Shown here: positions 1 to 11,291 of the stretch, piece by piece | Layout of the letters: the number at the start of each line of letters is the position of its first letter | How positions within the stretch are numbered: the first letter of the stretch is position 1 | Origin: Thamnidium elegans | Taxonomy: Eukaryota; Mucoromycota; Mucoromycetes; Mucorales; Mucoraceae | Reading direction: 5' to 3' | Assembly: GCA_025201345.1 (NCBI GenBank) | Contig: JAIXMG010000022.1 | Span: forward strand, 186,001-250,000 | DNA: 64,000 nt | Position numbers and translations under genes: made by a program | Notes under the pieces: model-generated | Database searches by the model: none | What the model was told of the DNA's origin: nothing | What the model saw: only the letters and a program-made list of their open reading frames with translations

Positions 1-1089
1 AATTATACCACAGGTACACCTAAATTTAGCGACTCATTCTTTTTAAACGAGCATATTCCTAGTAGTGGTGTTAGTACAAAATCTCAATCTAGACGAACCT
101 CTATATCTAGTAAGAAATCGCAACGCTCTGCTAGAAGTGCCAGAAGACAAAACGAAAAAAAGTTACAGTATAAACAACAGCAACAACAGCTGCAACAACA
201 ACAGCCCCAAAAGTATGTTGAAAGGTCGTATGATGAAATGATGCGAATTCCTGATATATACGAAAGATTGGCTTTTTATGAAAAGACTCTAGATCTTTGT
301 TTAAAGGCCGAATCACCTATTGCTAGTTGGCATACATCAAATAAAGAGAAAGGAAAGCCGCAGCCAATGTTGGAGGGTTATGTACCTCCTGTACGATCAT
401 TATCACCCGAAGTACCCTTGTCTGAAAATGGGTTTGGTAACATGAGTTCTACCTTAAGTGGGTCTATTTCTATGTTTTTAAAGAAGGCTGGTGGTTCTCA
501 CTCGGTTCCTAAAAAACCAGATCCCAAATCCTTGTTAGTCTCTAGTAGCAATTATAGTACGCCTTATGTCTCTAATAACTATCATACTGGAAGTGGATTA
601 TTTGGTAAATCAATGAGTAGATTGAATCTCTCAAGGTCGACTCAGGTACCTCGTTACGATCATCAGTTACAACCTATTAATACACCAGCAGCTACAAGAA
701 GTATGTATAACAAACAAATTTCGTCGCCACGAAAAAAAAAATCGTCTGTGAATAACGCATTGTCACCTCTTTGTATAAACTTTGGACACGATAGAGGTTC
801 TAGTTCGATTCGAACGCCTAGATCTAGTTCTAGTACACCAAGCTCATTTGGAAGTACGACCACTATTAATAGCCAAGGTGAATTTACGAGCAGAAGTTCA
901 GAGTTAAATTATATGATTAATATCTTGCCACAAGTTGACATCAGTATATTACAAAGAGCTCTAGATGAAGCAAAGGGAGACCCCATGGTAGCAATATCCA
1001 TCGCTGTAAGTCTTAATAAATTATCAACTAATAATAATCATTCTCCTATGAAAACTACCAAGAGATATCATAATAAAAGAATCATATAG
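1..1089 (+). CDS. Partial Ser-rich protein with C-terminal CUE/UBA-like helix bundle
   Basis: The reading frame is open from base 1, so the N-terminus lies outside the window; 362 codons plus TAG are visible. The visible part begins with an Arg/Ser-rich stretch, then a Gln-rich tract (about residues 56-70) and a conserved-looking segment YERLAFYEKTLDLCLKAE. A long Ser/Thr/Asn-rich, probably disordered, region follows. Near the C-terminus the run LPQVDISILQRALDEAKGD followed by AI..AV.L has the spacing of a CUE/UBA-type ubiquitin-binding three-helix bundle. I do not recognise the whole protein. A role in ubiquitin-linked regulation is inference from that one motif. No intron is needed in the visible part. 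The next gene begins about 180 bases downstream. Confidence 0.6.
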   Translation, partial: NYTTGTPKFSDSFFLNEHIPSSGVSTKSQSRRTSISSKKSQRSARSARRQNEKKLQYKQQQQQLQQQQPQKYVERSYDEMMRIPDIYERLAFYEKTLDLCLKAESPIASWHTSNKEKGKPQPMLEGYVPPVRSLSPEVPLSENGFGNMSSTLSGSISMFLKKAGGSHSVPKKPDPKSLLVSSSNYSTPYVSNNYHTGSGLFGKSMSRLNLSRSTQVPRYDHQLQPINTPAATRSMYNKQISSPRKKKSSVNNALSPLCINFGHDRGSSSIRTPRSSSSTPSSFGSTTTINSQGEFTSRSSELNYMINILPQVDISILQRALDEAKGDPMVAISIAVSLNKLSTNNNHSPMKTTKRYHNKRII

Positions 1090-1272
1090 TCTTTCTCCCA
1101 GCACGCGACTACCTTTTTTAGAATATCAACTGATCACAAGTTTATCGTCTCCCATACTTTTTTTTTTTTTTTTTTATACCTTTGTTATTTTATCACGATT
1201 TTTTTTTAAATTCTATTCTTACTTGAAAGCAACAAATACTCGATCTTTAGTAAATAAAATAAAAAGATTCCA

Positions 1273-2789
1273 ATGTCCACGACAGGAATAACATCATACT
1301 TAATCTTTGTGGTCATTTCGATTTTATTGGTAATACTAAAGTTTACTTTTTTTTTAAAAAAAAAAAAAAACAAGATTTAACGTTAGATGAATAGGGGGCG
1401 TTTCAATATGGTTATCACAATGGCGAACTAAACACTCCCCAAGCCGTCATTTCTAAATGTACTAACCCAACTCTGACACTTAATGGGTTACCGCCTTGTA
1501 TACCTATGCCAGATTCGCAATACTCTCTCGTCGTTTCAGCAGTAACAGCAGGAGGGTTAATAGGAGCTCTTAGCGCTTCTTATTTTAATGATCACTTTGG
1601 TAGAAGGTTAACATTATTTGGTACAAATGGATTATTAGGTTTAGGTTCATTGGTTACAACGTTAGCGGCTTCACCACAAACTATGATGATGGGAAGATTC
1701 TTGTCTGGCTTAGGTTGCGGAGTTGTCACGGTTGTCGTTCCTGCCTACTTGTCGGAGTGTGTACCCAAATCTAGCAGAGGCTTTTTCGGTGCATTAAATC
1801 AGGTAGCTATCGTGGTGGGTATCATGGTAGCACAAATTGTTAGTTTATCATGGTCAACGATCGAGTTATGGAGATATATTTTAGCTGTAGGAGTTGTTTT
1901 AGCAGTTACTCAATCCTGTTTATTGCCATTCTGTGTTGACTCGCCACGTTATTTGGCGTCATTACCAGGAGGATTTAATAGAGCCAAAGAATCCTTATTA
2001 AGACTACGTGGCACTTCTGTGAACGAAGTAGAGAATGAGGTTACTAAATGGCGTCGTGAATGGTCCAATAATTCTCACGGGGCAGATGAGCATGCAGTTG
2101 TGCGACAGACGAATGTAAACATTTGGAATTTTTTAAGGTTACAACAGTACCGTAAGCCACTATTTATCGTGACACTGCTACAATTAGCTCAACAACTATC
2201 TGGTATTAACGCTGTCATATTTTTTTCGACTTCGATTATGTCTTCCGTATTCCCCGAATCGTCCGGTCTTATTACTGTCTTTATATCCATAGTAAACCTT
2301 ATTATGACAATTTTATCAGCTACTTTGATGGACAAAGTAGGACGTCGATTACTATTCTTGTGGTCGTCTTCTTTAATGACACTTACAGGGTTATTGCTGG
2401 GTTGGAGTATTGAAGGTGGACATGACCGAACGTCTGCAGTTGCTATTATCGGTTTCGTTGCCGCTTTTGCTATAGGTCTCGGACCAATACCGTTCTTAAT
2501 GATTCCCGAATTAGTAGAAACGCAAGCAGTTTCTAGTGCATGTTCTATTGGCTTATCAGTCAATATGATATCTAATTTCGCAGTTTCTACTGGTTTTTTA
2601 ATGCTGCGCAATGTTATTGGAAATGGACAAGTATTTTATTTATTTGGTAGTAGTTTATTATTGCTGACGATAATTGCATTCTTTATTTTGCCTGAAACCA
2701 AAGGGCGTAGTTCAGAAGATGTCATTCGTTCAGGTTATTCCATTTATCCTTGCAGTTATGAAGCAATTCATGATATTGAGCAAGATTAA
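1273..2789 (+). CDS. MFS sugar transporter (hexose-transporter family)
   Basis: Two exons (1273-1329, 1395-2789) joined by a 65-nt GT..AG intron give 483 residues, a normal length for fungal sugar porters. The first exon encodes a short N-terminus running into SILLGAFQYGYHNGELNTP, the typical TM1 motif of this family. Further hallmarks are DHFGRR between TM2 and TM3, the QQLSGINAVIFFST motif of TM7, a PESPR-like element (VDSPRYL) and the C-terminal PETKGR signature. About twelve hydrophobic segments are visible. The protein should act as a plasma-membrane or vacuolar hexose/polyol porter; the exact substrate cannot be read from sequence. Starting at the in-frame ATG at 1506 instead would remove TM1, so the spliced start is preferred. 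The intron carries a T9A15 tract. Confidence 0.9.
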
Positions 2790-3240
2790 AAATCACTTTT
2801 TTTTTTTCTTTTTTTTTTTACGCACTTTTATTTATCACAAATATTTTGATTAGTGTGCTTAAATAGAGTACAGTCTTTCTGGTCTTTATAAGCATCTCGT
2901 TCAGCATGCATCTTTTACCATTAAAGAAGTTGGACACAGCTGTGGCTGTGAGAATATCTGAGAGTACTTTAAGTTAACGAAGGAAGAAAGCGCTGAAGTG
3001 GATGGGGAATAAGGGAATGGATTGACGTAGCAATTGTGTTTTTATTGATGACATATTAGAGTGTTCTTGACTGATAGTTAAAAAAAATAAAATCGTAACA
3101 AGCTTTAATATCTGTCCTCCCTACCATTATAGGGTTGATGTCAGTTCAGTAACACCTGTGCTGCCTAAAATACTATAACTGTATTGTTTAAATAAAGAAA
3201 AGCTTGTTTTTGTCCACTTTTTTTTTTTTTTTTGGCTCCT
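2790..3240. other. Intergenic stretch, no gene seen
   Basis: No supported coding exon. The segment near 2915-2980 translates on + to a short helix-turn-helix-like run broken by stops. It may be the eroded N-terminus of the Tc1/mariner remnant that follows. The rest is AT-rich with poly-T tracts. Confidence 0.4.
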
Positions 3241-3299
3241 TACTGTAATTCGAAATAGAGATCGGATATTGGTTATAATCAAAGACAATTCGAAATATA

Positions 3300-3780
3300 A
3301 ATCCCGGCACAGCAGGAAGATCTAAGCGGGAAGTACCAACTAAACCCGTGCTTCCGGAAACATTTCCTGTAATTTAACAATAGTATTATTGATACACTTG
3401 GTGCCCATGAAACATCAGGCTGTCAACTCATCCTGGATAATGAGGCTATATACAAGGTTTCTACTGTTCGAGATCTAATCGAAAGTCACGGATATAAAGC
3501 AGTTTACTTGCCTCCACACTCACCGTTTCTAAATTTAATTGAATTATTTTGGTCAAAAGTTGAATGCTAAAGTAAAGAGAGACTGTCCCACTGCAACCGA
3601 TGATTTGAGTGTTAGAATCATTGAATCGGCAAGGCAATTCAGTGTTGACAAAAGTCAGGGTTAGATCAGGCATTCTGTTTCATTTTCGATAGATGCTTGG
3701 CCGTTAATCCCGTAAAAACCAAAATTTAAACAAAGAAAACAGAATTCAACAAAGCACTACCCATAACACCCCTTAAAGTG
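3300..3780 (+). pseudogene. Degenerate Tc1/mariner (DDE) transposase remnant
   Basis: Translation of + in broken frames gives ILDNEAIYKVSTVRDLIES followed by HGYKAVYLPPHSPFLNLIE and LFWSKVE. These are the second Asp block (I/V-DN..IH) and the YLPPYSP.LNPIE.FW block with the final catalytic acid of the Tc1/mariner/IS630 DDE transposase family. Stops and frameshifts interrupt the frame on both sides, and the upstream part is barely recognisable, so the copy is dead. The segment ends near a CCCCTTAAAG motif (3769-3778) that also recurs in the inverted repeat at 10124-10177, so it may be part of the element's terminal repeat (inference). No complete terminal repeat pair was found. Confidence 0.75.
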
Positions 3781-3927
3781 TACAGATATTTTCAGAAAAA
3801 AAAATAGAGAAAGAAAACTTATTATAAAAGAAATTGGATAAATACAGACTTCATCATAATGTCAACTGAAGCTGTTTTCGTGGTAAAAATATAAATACTA
3901 CAAGATTTGCATGATGAGGTAATATAA

Positions 3928-5506
3928 CTAACGTTGAGTGCGTAAAACCATACTATACGATACAGTAGGTAAAAGTTGATTTTTATCAACCACGGCGAAT
4001 TCCTCATTGACATTTGTGTTATCATCCATTTGCAAAGACAGGTTCATTGATTTCTACACGAAGCAGTTAATACCATATATCTGTATCATAAATTGATAAT
4101 TTACCTTTAATTGAATCAAATCCATTAGCATTTTCTCTGTACATTTATATGTGGCATGGGATGTAGACATCAGTCCCACAGAGATTCGCATGTAAGGATA
4201 ATACCCATCATTAAAAGTAACCATATAAATTTCGTAAGATAGACCTAAATTAATAACGTAAGCATTAGTCATTTTCCTTACATTGCCCTTTTATTTTACT
4301 GCTCTATTTACCGTATATAAGTACACCAAAAGTTACGGCTTCTCTCAATGATTTCGCATTCTTCAATCTCAAATGCAACTGTCTTTTACAAGTCTCAAGT
4401 ATTCTGGTACGGGCAAGATCAATAGACGCTTTAGGCGAATTAGCGGGTTTGACTTCCCCATTTCCTATTTCAAACAACTTGGTAGAAAACACCATATCTG
4501 GTCTTAAAGAAACTGTATCAGACATTTTTTGCTTATTTATCCACGTTGTGAAATCCCTGTATGATGATATGTAGATTTAAGTCAGTATACACGTACAATA
4601 TGACATATTTTTTACCATATCATAAAACCATTCCTTTATTGTGAGGAGACCATAAAGAATCAAATAAATAGCTTACTGATCTAGCAATAAAATCAATTTC
4701 ACCTGATTGCCATTCACTTGAATTTACGGAATGATTCAAGTAGATACCCAAGTTTATATGATGGAGAGCTAGTTCTTCAATACTGTTAAGTTGAGCTTTT
4801 TCTATTTTCATAATGGTGTTATTATTCATAGCCTTTTCCATTGATTTTATGTAGCTGATGATGTTTTCTGATAGTCGTGCAATAGGTACTAAATATTGTT
4901 CCATTATTTTTGTTGATTGAGGGCAGTCAAATAAAGCAGAAAGGAACAGCCTTTTATCCATATCTCCGGGTTTCAAAGTCTTGTTCATAGCATCCTTATG
5001 AGCATCATCATACATTGACTTGATTTTTTCGTTGGTGGTAGTAATTTGATATTCTGATTTTTTCCCCTTTCATTAGGGGGGATCTTCAGTAATATTCTAT
5101 TTTCTTTCTTTCCAAATGAAGTAATATTTAGCTCGCTCAGGGTCATTGTCCATATATAGCCTATCACGTTGGAAGAAGAAGATTCTTCCGTTTCTGTTAC
5201 TGATTGCCTGTCTTTATAGGAACTACCCAGTTCACTTTCATTGTATACGATATCCAGAAAAGGGACACTTGTATCAGACTGAATTTCCTGACCACTATCT
5301 TGAGAAAGGGCATTCACATATTGAGACTCTTGAGAGCCAACATCTGTATCTGCTGGGATTTCCTCTGCTTTTTCTCTAATACTGCCTTTCTGGAGAACAT
5401 TTTCAAATTGGACAATATCTTCTGTTGAGTTTTTGGTTGCATGAATTAACGAGATCCCGCTATTTTTAAATGAATCAAGTGTAACGTGACTTGACAGTAA
5501 TAGTTT
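3928..5506 (-). pseudogene. Lineage-specific protein with GEVKP (PD-(D/E)XK-like) core, frameshifted
   Basis: The 3' half assembles cleanly on minus: exons 4556-4312, 4244-4105 and 4053-3928, all with GT..AG borders and matching phase, ending ..MVLRTQR. It contains RPDMVFSTKLFEIGNGEVKP. The D...E-x-K spacing resembles the active-site core of PD-(D/E)XK nuclease-fold proteins, followed by a helical, basic CKRQLHLRLKNAKSLREAV. The 5' half (5506-4626) is open in two frames that join only through an indel near 5060, in a G/A homopolymer. A second indel near 4625 breaks the join to the 4556 exon. No ATG was found in the frame upstream of 5506. I read this as a recently inactivated member of an expanded fungal family. 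Function is unknown and the nuclease fold is inference. Confidence 0.5.
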
Positions 5507-5920
5507 TTAAAGGAGACTTTGTGGAGCTTTTATGCTCTCATTCTACATGTTTTTTGGCCCATACTCTATTTTAAGAATTTCAAATATACAAGGTGGTTAC
5601 TTTGCATTTAAGCTTCTTTAAAATAAGTATACTGATTAAAACGCTAATATATTTTTTTTTAGTGCTTATGATAAGGCAATGCACTTGATATACATATATT
5701 TTTTTTTGAAAAATAATAAGGGAACTACTACTGTACGTGGCGTAATAATTAAGTCAAGCTTTTTTCATGCATTTTTAATACTTATTCTGCGGAGTAAATA
5801 TCTGACATTTTATCAACGCTAGCGCTATTTTTTTTTGTATAAACTCTACATCATTTTCGATTCGATTCTTTACATCACATCTTTCTTTATTCTTCTTCTT
5901 TTTTCCAGATAATTTTTAGT
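5507..5920. other. Intergenic, promoter side of the EH-like gene
   Basis: AT-rich with several T-runs and a CT-rich stretch (about 5880-5905) just upstream of the ATG at 5921. No ORF or repeat of note. Confidence 0.4.
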
Positions 5921-8092
5921 ATGAGTAAACAATTCAAATGCTTAGAAGATGTATTAAGTGCTTCTCAAACTTACATGGATCAATTCAATATGCTGGATGT
6001 TAAACATCAAGGATACTTGGATGGTACTACCTAAAATTTGTAATTATATTATACGCCTATCCAATTAACTTTATTTATTAGAAAACGAATCCCAATTATA
6101 CTTCTCTTCCATAAACTTTGGCAAAGAATTTGAAATGATTTGGAATTCTGTTCGTGATATGAAAGATAGCGGTCGTTTAATTATGAAGCAATTCATCATT
6201 ATCATGTTCATTGCTCAATACAGACATGGATCAATTTCTATCGATCAAGGTAAAAAGATAGAATATCTCTGTAAACAGAAAAATTTTACTGATAAATTAT
6301 TATTTTGAAAACGCCCGTGAATAGATTCGATTTATCGCTTAACCGAATTTAGCCAATCTTTACGTCATTGTGAGGAGTCCTTACAAGAAATTGAGCACTA
6401 CAGATTTTTATCATTGGTGACTCTTGCCGACCTACGTGCAAATTTTTCTCGATCCTTTTTCAAATTTGAAGAAATGTTGAAACAGATATCCAGACCTGCT
6501 TTTAATGGTAAGTAGCACTTTTTTTTTTTTAGTTTGTTTATGCACGTCACTCTGACATGCTTTATTTATATAGTCGTTGAAGAAAACCAAGATACTATCC
6601 CATCACCTGTTCAAGAAAAGACTATGCCTGGATCCTTCCAAGATGAAAAGAAAGTCTCCAGATCAGTTCCCAAGCCAAATTATATGAGTTTACCTCAAAA
6701 CGATCCTGGGTTCCTTGACCAATCTCATAAGAAGGCATCTACGTTAACTTTAAGATCTCAGCCCATCTCTTTTGAAAACTCCCATGAACCTTATTCGCAA
6801 CACCAAAATGATTCTAGTCATGACCTTACCGAGAGTGATGTTGTACAAACTGGTTCGATTCCTGATGTAATTTCAAACATTACTGCTGGTGTAACTGGAA
6901 TTGCAAGTTTGGTAGGACTTTCGAATTCGCCAAAATCAGAAACCAGAGGTTTGGATACCGCTCAAGAAACAAATCAAGATAGTGTTGAACCTTCTCAAGC
7001 CGACCCAACACCTTTACCTATCAAGCCTAAGGAGGTGGATGAATCTATTGCTATTGATCCACCTGTGGATTTAAATAACTCTGATACCCATAAGAAATTT
7101 ACTGACGATGAATTGAATCAAGGTGCAGATGCTCTCAAGGAAATTGGTCAATCTATACCTGTTACTGATACCGAATCTTTTGAATTATCTTCAACCTATA
7201 TCTCAAACAGATTAGCTAACACTTTCAACGAAACCAATACTCCGTCAGCTAATCAAAATAGCACATACTCTTCTGATCGTGGCTCATCGATTGAAAATTC
7301 AAACGTAGATAAACCTATTGTTGTTGAAGTGAACGAATTGAAGTCGGCTATGGATACCAATATGAACGACTTTACTAAACATATGGATGAAACCGTAAAC
7401 GCTCGCCCAGAGTTAACCCAAAATCAAGACGGTAGCTTCGGGTACGCTACAATTATTGTTCCCGGAAAAGAAATCCCTGAAGATATGCGACAAGGTGCTC
7501 TTCATTTGAGAGCTGCAAAAGTTCATACGGAACCTCGAAATGATATTAATGCCCCTTCTAACAATGAATCCGTGAGTTTTGATTTTTAATAAAATCTTTT
7601 TTTTTTTTAAAAAAAAAAAGCTGTGTCTAATTGACTTTTTTATACATCTGTGTGAAATAGGAACCTCAAGTAATCGATAGTAGCTTTAGATCTGGTGATG
7701 GAAATACCCGCGTTAATCCCACTAGCGTTACACAGACCGATCATGACATGCCAGCTAAGCGTTCTGATGAAATTGAGAGACTAGAACGTGATATTGAAGA
7801 GCAATTGGATATTTTATCCAACTCTGCTAGTAGTGATAGTGACAGTAGTCACCATCAGTCTCCCGCAAGTGATACTGCAAAACCTCATATGAACCCTGCT
7901 CAACTTCAATCTCTTATTTTTCGGGATAAGTCTACCGCTGAAGCTATTGAAAGTTTAACAAATTCGCCAGATAATAAACGTGTATCGATGATCGATGGGC
8001 AAGACCGTGTATTGTACGTACGTGATGGATTTGAAAATTTTGTTGGGTTTGGACTAAAGTGTCTTTCCAAAGATCGACCTTCTAGCATTTAA
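5921..8092 (+). CDS. EH-domain-like endocytic-type protein
   Basis: Five exons (5921-6023, 6082-6249, 6325-6507, 6574-7571, 7661-8092) give 627 residues with consistent phases. The N-terminal ~95 residues follow the EH-domain pattern: FNMLDVKHQGYLD, then a hydrophobic INFGKEFEMIWNSVRDMKDSG and LIMKQFIIIMFIAQYR, that is F..lD....G.l....F...IW...D....G.l...F. A helical segment follows (to about residue 150), then a long Ser/Thr/Asn/Pro-rich linker. The C-terminus holds an acidic helix (SDEIERLERDIEEQLDIL). EH domains bind NPF peptides in endocytic adaptors such as Ede1 or Irs4, so a membrane-traffic role is likely, but the partner is not readable. The last intron (7572-7660) contains a T12A11 tract. 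Confidence 0.6.
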
Positions 8093-8170
8093 AAAACAAA
8101 CATTGGCTCTTAATAAAATTTAAGCTCTTTTTCTTATTTCATTTTTTTTATTTTTTTTTATTTTCTGAAA

Positions 8171-9135
8171 ATGTCTTTACACGAAGAAAGCCAAGCAGAA
8201 GAACTTTTATTACCATCAGAATTTATCGAGGTAATTAAAAAGCTATAAAAATAAAAATAAAAAAAGCCAATGCTGAATCTTGCTTTAGAATGAACTAATG
8301 AATATTCAACAGTAAAAAAAAAAAATATTCGTATAGTCTATTAGTCAAGAATCAAGACAGGAAGAAAAGAGAAAAGAAGCCATTCAATTCTATGTTGACC
8401 AATTGACTTTATTATTTTATCCTTTAATATTGACTTTTTCATTGGTTTGTTGGATTGAAATAACTTTGAATATTGACAACTCGTTAATCAGGTATAATAA
8501 TAATAAAAAACTATTTTAACCTTTTTTCTAAAAAAAAACGGAACTTTCTTTTTTTTTTTTTTTTTTTTTTTTTTGTATACAGTAACCCTTTAATGTTTTA
8601 TGATGAATTAGCCTCGGATAGTACAGGAGTTCGATTAGGCGGAAGTGTGTTGAATGCCATTATTGTTGTGTGCGGTATTACAGCCATGACATTTTTATTT
8701 GTTCTTTGCTTTAAATATCGATTGTATAAGGTAGCCGGGCATTGTAACATCATCTTTTTTTTTGTTTGTTTGTTAAATTCTCCTATTTTTGTTTTAGTTT
8801 ATATTCTTTTGGTTGGGACTATCAGTTCTGTCAATTCTCGGTGTGACGACGACTACATTATGGCTGTAAGGGCACGATAAGAAAATACATTTTTTTTTTT
8901 TTTTTGATATTTTTATTATTATAGTGAAATGATATCAGTGTACAGGATACCTTTAGATTATATTACGATGGCAGTATGCGCTTGGAACTTTTCAATTGTT
9001 GGACTTATTGCCATATTTTGGAATAGTCCGCTTTGGCTACAACAAGGTTATCTAATTATTGTCAGTACAGCCACAGTAAGTAATGCATTCACCCTTTTTT
9101 TTCCTTACTCCTTATAAATCCTAATGTATCCTCTA

Positions 9136-9173
<38 letters not shown>

Positions 9174-9977
9174 ATTAGTATGTTAAGAATGCCTCCATGG
9201 ACTACGTGGACTGTTTTAATAGCAGTTTCGATTTACGGTAAAATTATATAATAGTATAAATATATATATATATATATTTTGTATACGTATGCTAAACTAT
9301 CTTGCAGATTTATTTGCTGTACTTTGTCCGTCTGGCCCTTTAAGATTACTTATTTCAATGGCAGAAGAAAGACAAGAAAATATTCCTGCTTTAATTTATT
9401 CAGCAGGCATGGCCAGTATAGATGAAAATGATTCTATTGGAGGGTACATGACACAAGAATCAAATAGTAGCAAAAGAATCGATTGGTCGTCTTGGTTACC
9501 ATTTTCATCTAAAAGTAAAGGGTATACCACACTTGAGAATGAAGAAGAGGAAGCTGGTGGTTCTAGTTTATCGACCAACGAGTTGCAGAATTTGTCGGAT
9601 CCAGTGCCACACCGTCATTCTGAGGAAGAAGAGGATGACGATGATGATATGAATGCTATCAAGTTGGGTTTAGGTGATTTTATTTTTTATAGTGTATTAG
9701 TAGGAAAAGCATCTCGTACAGATCCAATTACACTTTGTCTTTGTATTATAGCTATTCTCACTGTAAGTTTTTTTTTTAATATATTTTATTTATATTAAAA
9801 TCTAATCTATTTTTTTTTTAGGGTTTATCATTAACTATTTTTATTCTAACATTGAATAGAACAGCACTTCCTGCTTTGCCCATATCTATTCTATTCGGAG
9901 CAGTTACGTATGCCATTGGATACTTCATGACTAGTAACATGATTGGGTCTTTATCTATGCGAGCAATTCAACTATAA
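8171..9977 (+). CDS. Presenilin-type intramembrane aspartyl protease
   Basis: Eight exons (8171-8230, 8337-8491, 8583-8730, 8798-8865, 8925-9075, 9171-9237, 9308-9762, 9822-9977) give 419 residues, all phases matching. The hallmarks of the gamma-secretase catalytic subunit are present. The TM6 catalytic Asp lies in VSIYDLFAVLCPSGPLRLL, and its codon is split by the intron at 9237/9308. TM7 carries GLGDFIFYSVLVGKA, and TM9 carries PALPIS. The ENIPALIYS segment marks the start of the large loop where presenilins are autoprocessed; that loop here is acidic and Ser-rich. The protein is expected in ER/Golgi/endosomal membranes. The 67-nt intron at 8731-8797 stays open if unspliced, but splicing restores the TM3 helix and the normal spacing. 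The splice site at 9170 is unusual (poly-A acceptor). Confidence 0.93.
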
Positions 9978-11225
9978 AAAAAAAGAGATATCCAACATAT
10001 CACTGTATTAGTATATACCGGAAAAAAAAAATCTAATAGAAATCTATATTCTATATGTATGCACATAATTAAAGTCATTTTTAAAAAAAAAAGAGATGTG
10101 TCAAAAAAAAAAGGGACCAAGTACCCTTAAAGCAGTATAACTTATTCCAAAGAAGAATAAAAAGTTGGCTTTAAGGGGCATTACTGATAAATGTTGCTCC
10201 AACAAAAGAAAAAAGAAATGTTTTTATTTTTGGGGAGGTAAAACTATACAAGGATTGAATAAAACAAGTTTTTATCTTGATTTGCATGTAATAGAAGTTT
10301 CTCTTTACTGATCAAGACAAATTTCTATCATGGAAGTTCTATTCATGGAACTTTAAAAAAAAAAAAAAATAGCTACATGAGGTATATTCTAAAAACGATT
10401 ATAGTAAAGTATCAATTGCTGCTTTGATGATGATGAGGCCCCGAAAAAGGTCTAGTGAATAATGACAATGATAATGACTCTAGATTAAAATATCAAATGG
10501 TTTTTTTTTTAATATGAAAGCCCTACCATTAAAATAGTTTTTATCTCCTGTGATTTACGAACCACTGAATTTTCTTTTTATCGTCGTACAAATCCCTGGA
10601 TACAAAAAAAAAAAAATTAATCTTTTGATGCAGTCTTGCGAGTTATTTAGCGTATCATTTTACAAAAAGTAATTATGTACTATGATGAAGATGAAGAGAT
10701 ATGACGAAAGAAAGTAACTGTTGTATGATCTTTTTTTAAAAAAAAAAGATAATGACACACGGATATGAGATAACTTGAAACACAAGCCCTTTATTCTAGA
10801 GCTCATGTAATTTATATAAAATAAATATTTATGATTTATAGCAGATCTTTTTTGAAACTGTTTTCGATGATTATAAAATCAATGATAAGAAATTCGATAA
10901 GATTACTTGCGGGTTACACACATCATTCAGAATTATGATGGCCATAAAAACAATTGAAAAATAAATGCGTGGATGACAATCACCTGTGAAATATATACGA
11001 AATTTAGTACGTTCTATGATCAGACCAGAAGATGTTAACAATAAAAAAAAAAAAACGGAAATGTAGTAAAAAGTAAGGGGGGGTTACAAGATTGGGACAA
11101 ACATGAGATAGGGAAAAAAAGTAGACAGGACGATAAGTAAAAAAAAAAAAATTCTTACCAATTTTAGCCATTTACTTTTTATATATCAGTAAGCACATGA
11201 TTTATAAACATCTTTTTTTTTTAAG
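9978..11225. other. Long intergenic region with a short inverted repeat
   Basis: About 1.25 kb without a supported ORF. It is AT-rich with many 8-13 nt A- or T-runs, and includes the CCCTTAAAGC inverted repeat listed separately. The 3' part is presumably the upstream control region of the glutamine synthetase gene. Confidence 0.4.
10124..10177. repeat. Perfect 10-bp inverted repeat (CCCTTAAAGC/GCTTTAAGGG)
   Basis: CCCTTAAAGC at 10124-10133 is matched by its reverse complement at 10168-10177, with 34 nt between them. The same CCCTTAAAG core appears at the downstream edge of the Tc1/mariner remnant (3769-3778). A tiny non-autonomous element or solo terminal repeats is possible; a simple RNA/DNA hairpin is the alternative. 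Confidence 0.5.
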
Positions 11226-11232
11226 TATAAAA
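11226..11232 (+). promoter_or_regulatory. TATA box of the glutamine synthetase gene
   Basis: TATAAAA 60-66 nt upstream of the ATG at 11292, in the expected place for a strongly transcribed gene. A pyrimidine/T-rich and then A-rich leader precedes the start codon. Confidence 0.5.
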
Positions 11233-11291
11233 AGAGAGCATTAGAAACGCTCAATTTTTTTTTATTTTTAATACAAACAATTTAAAAAATA

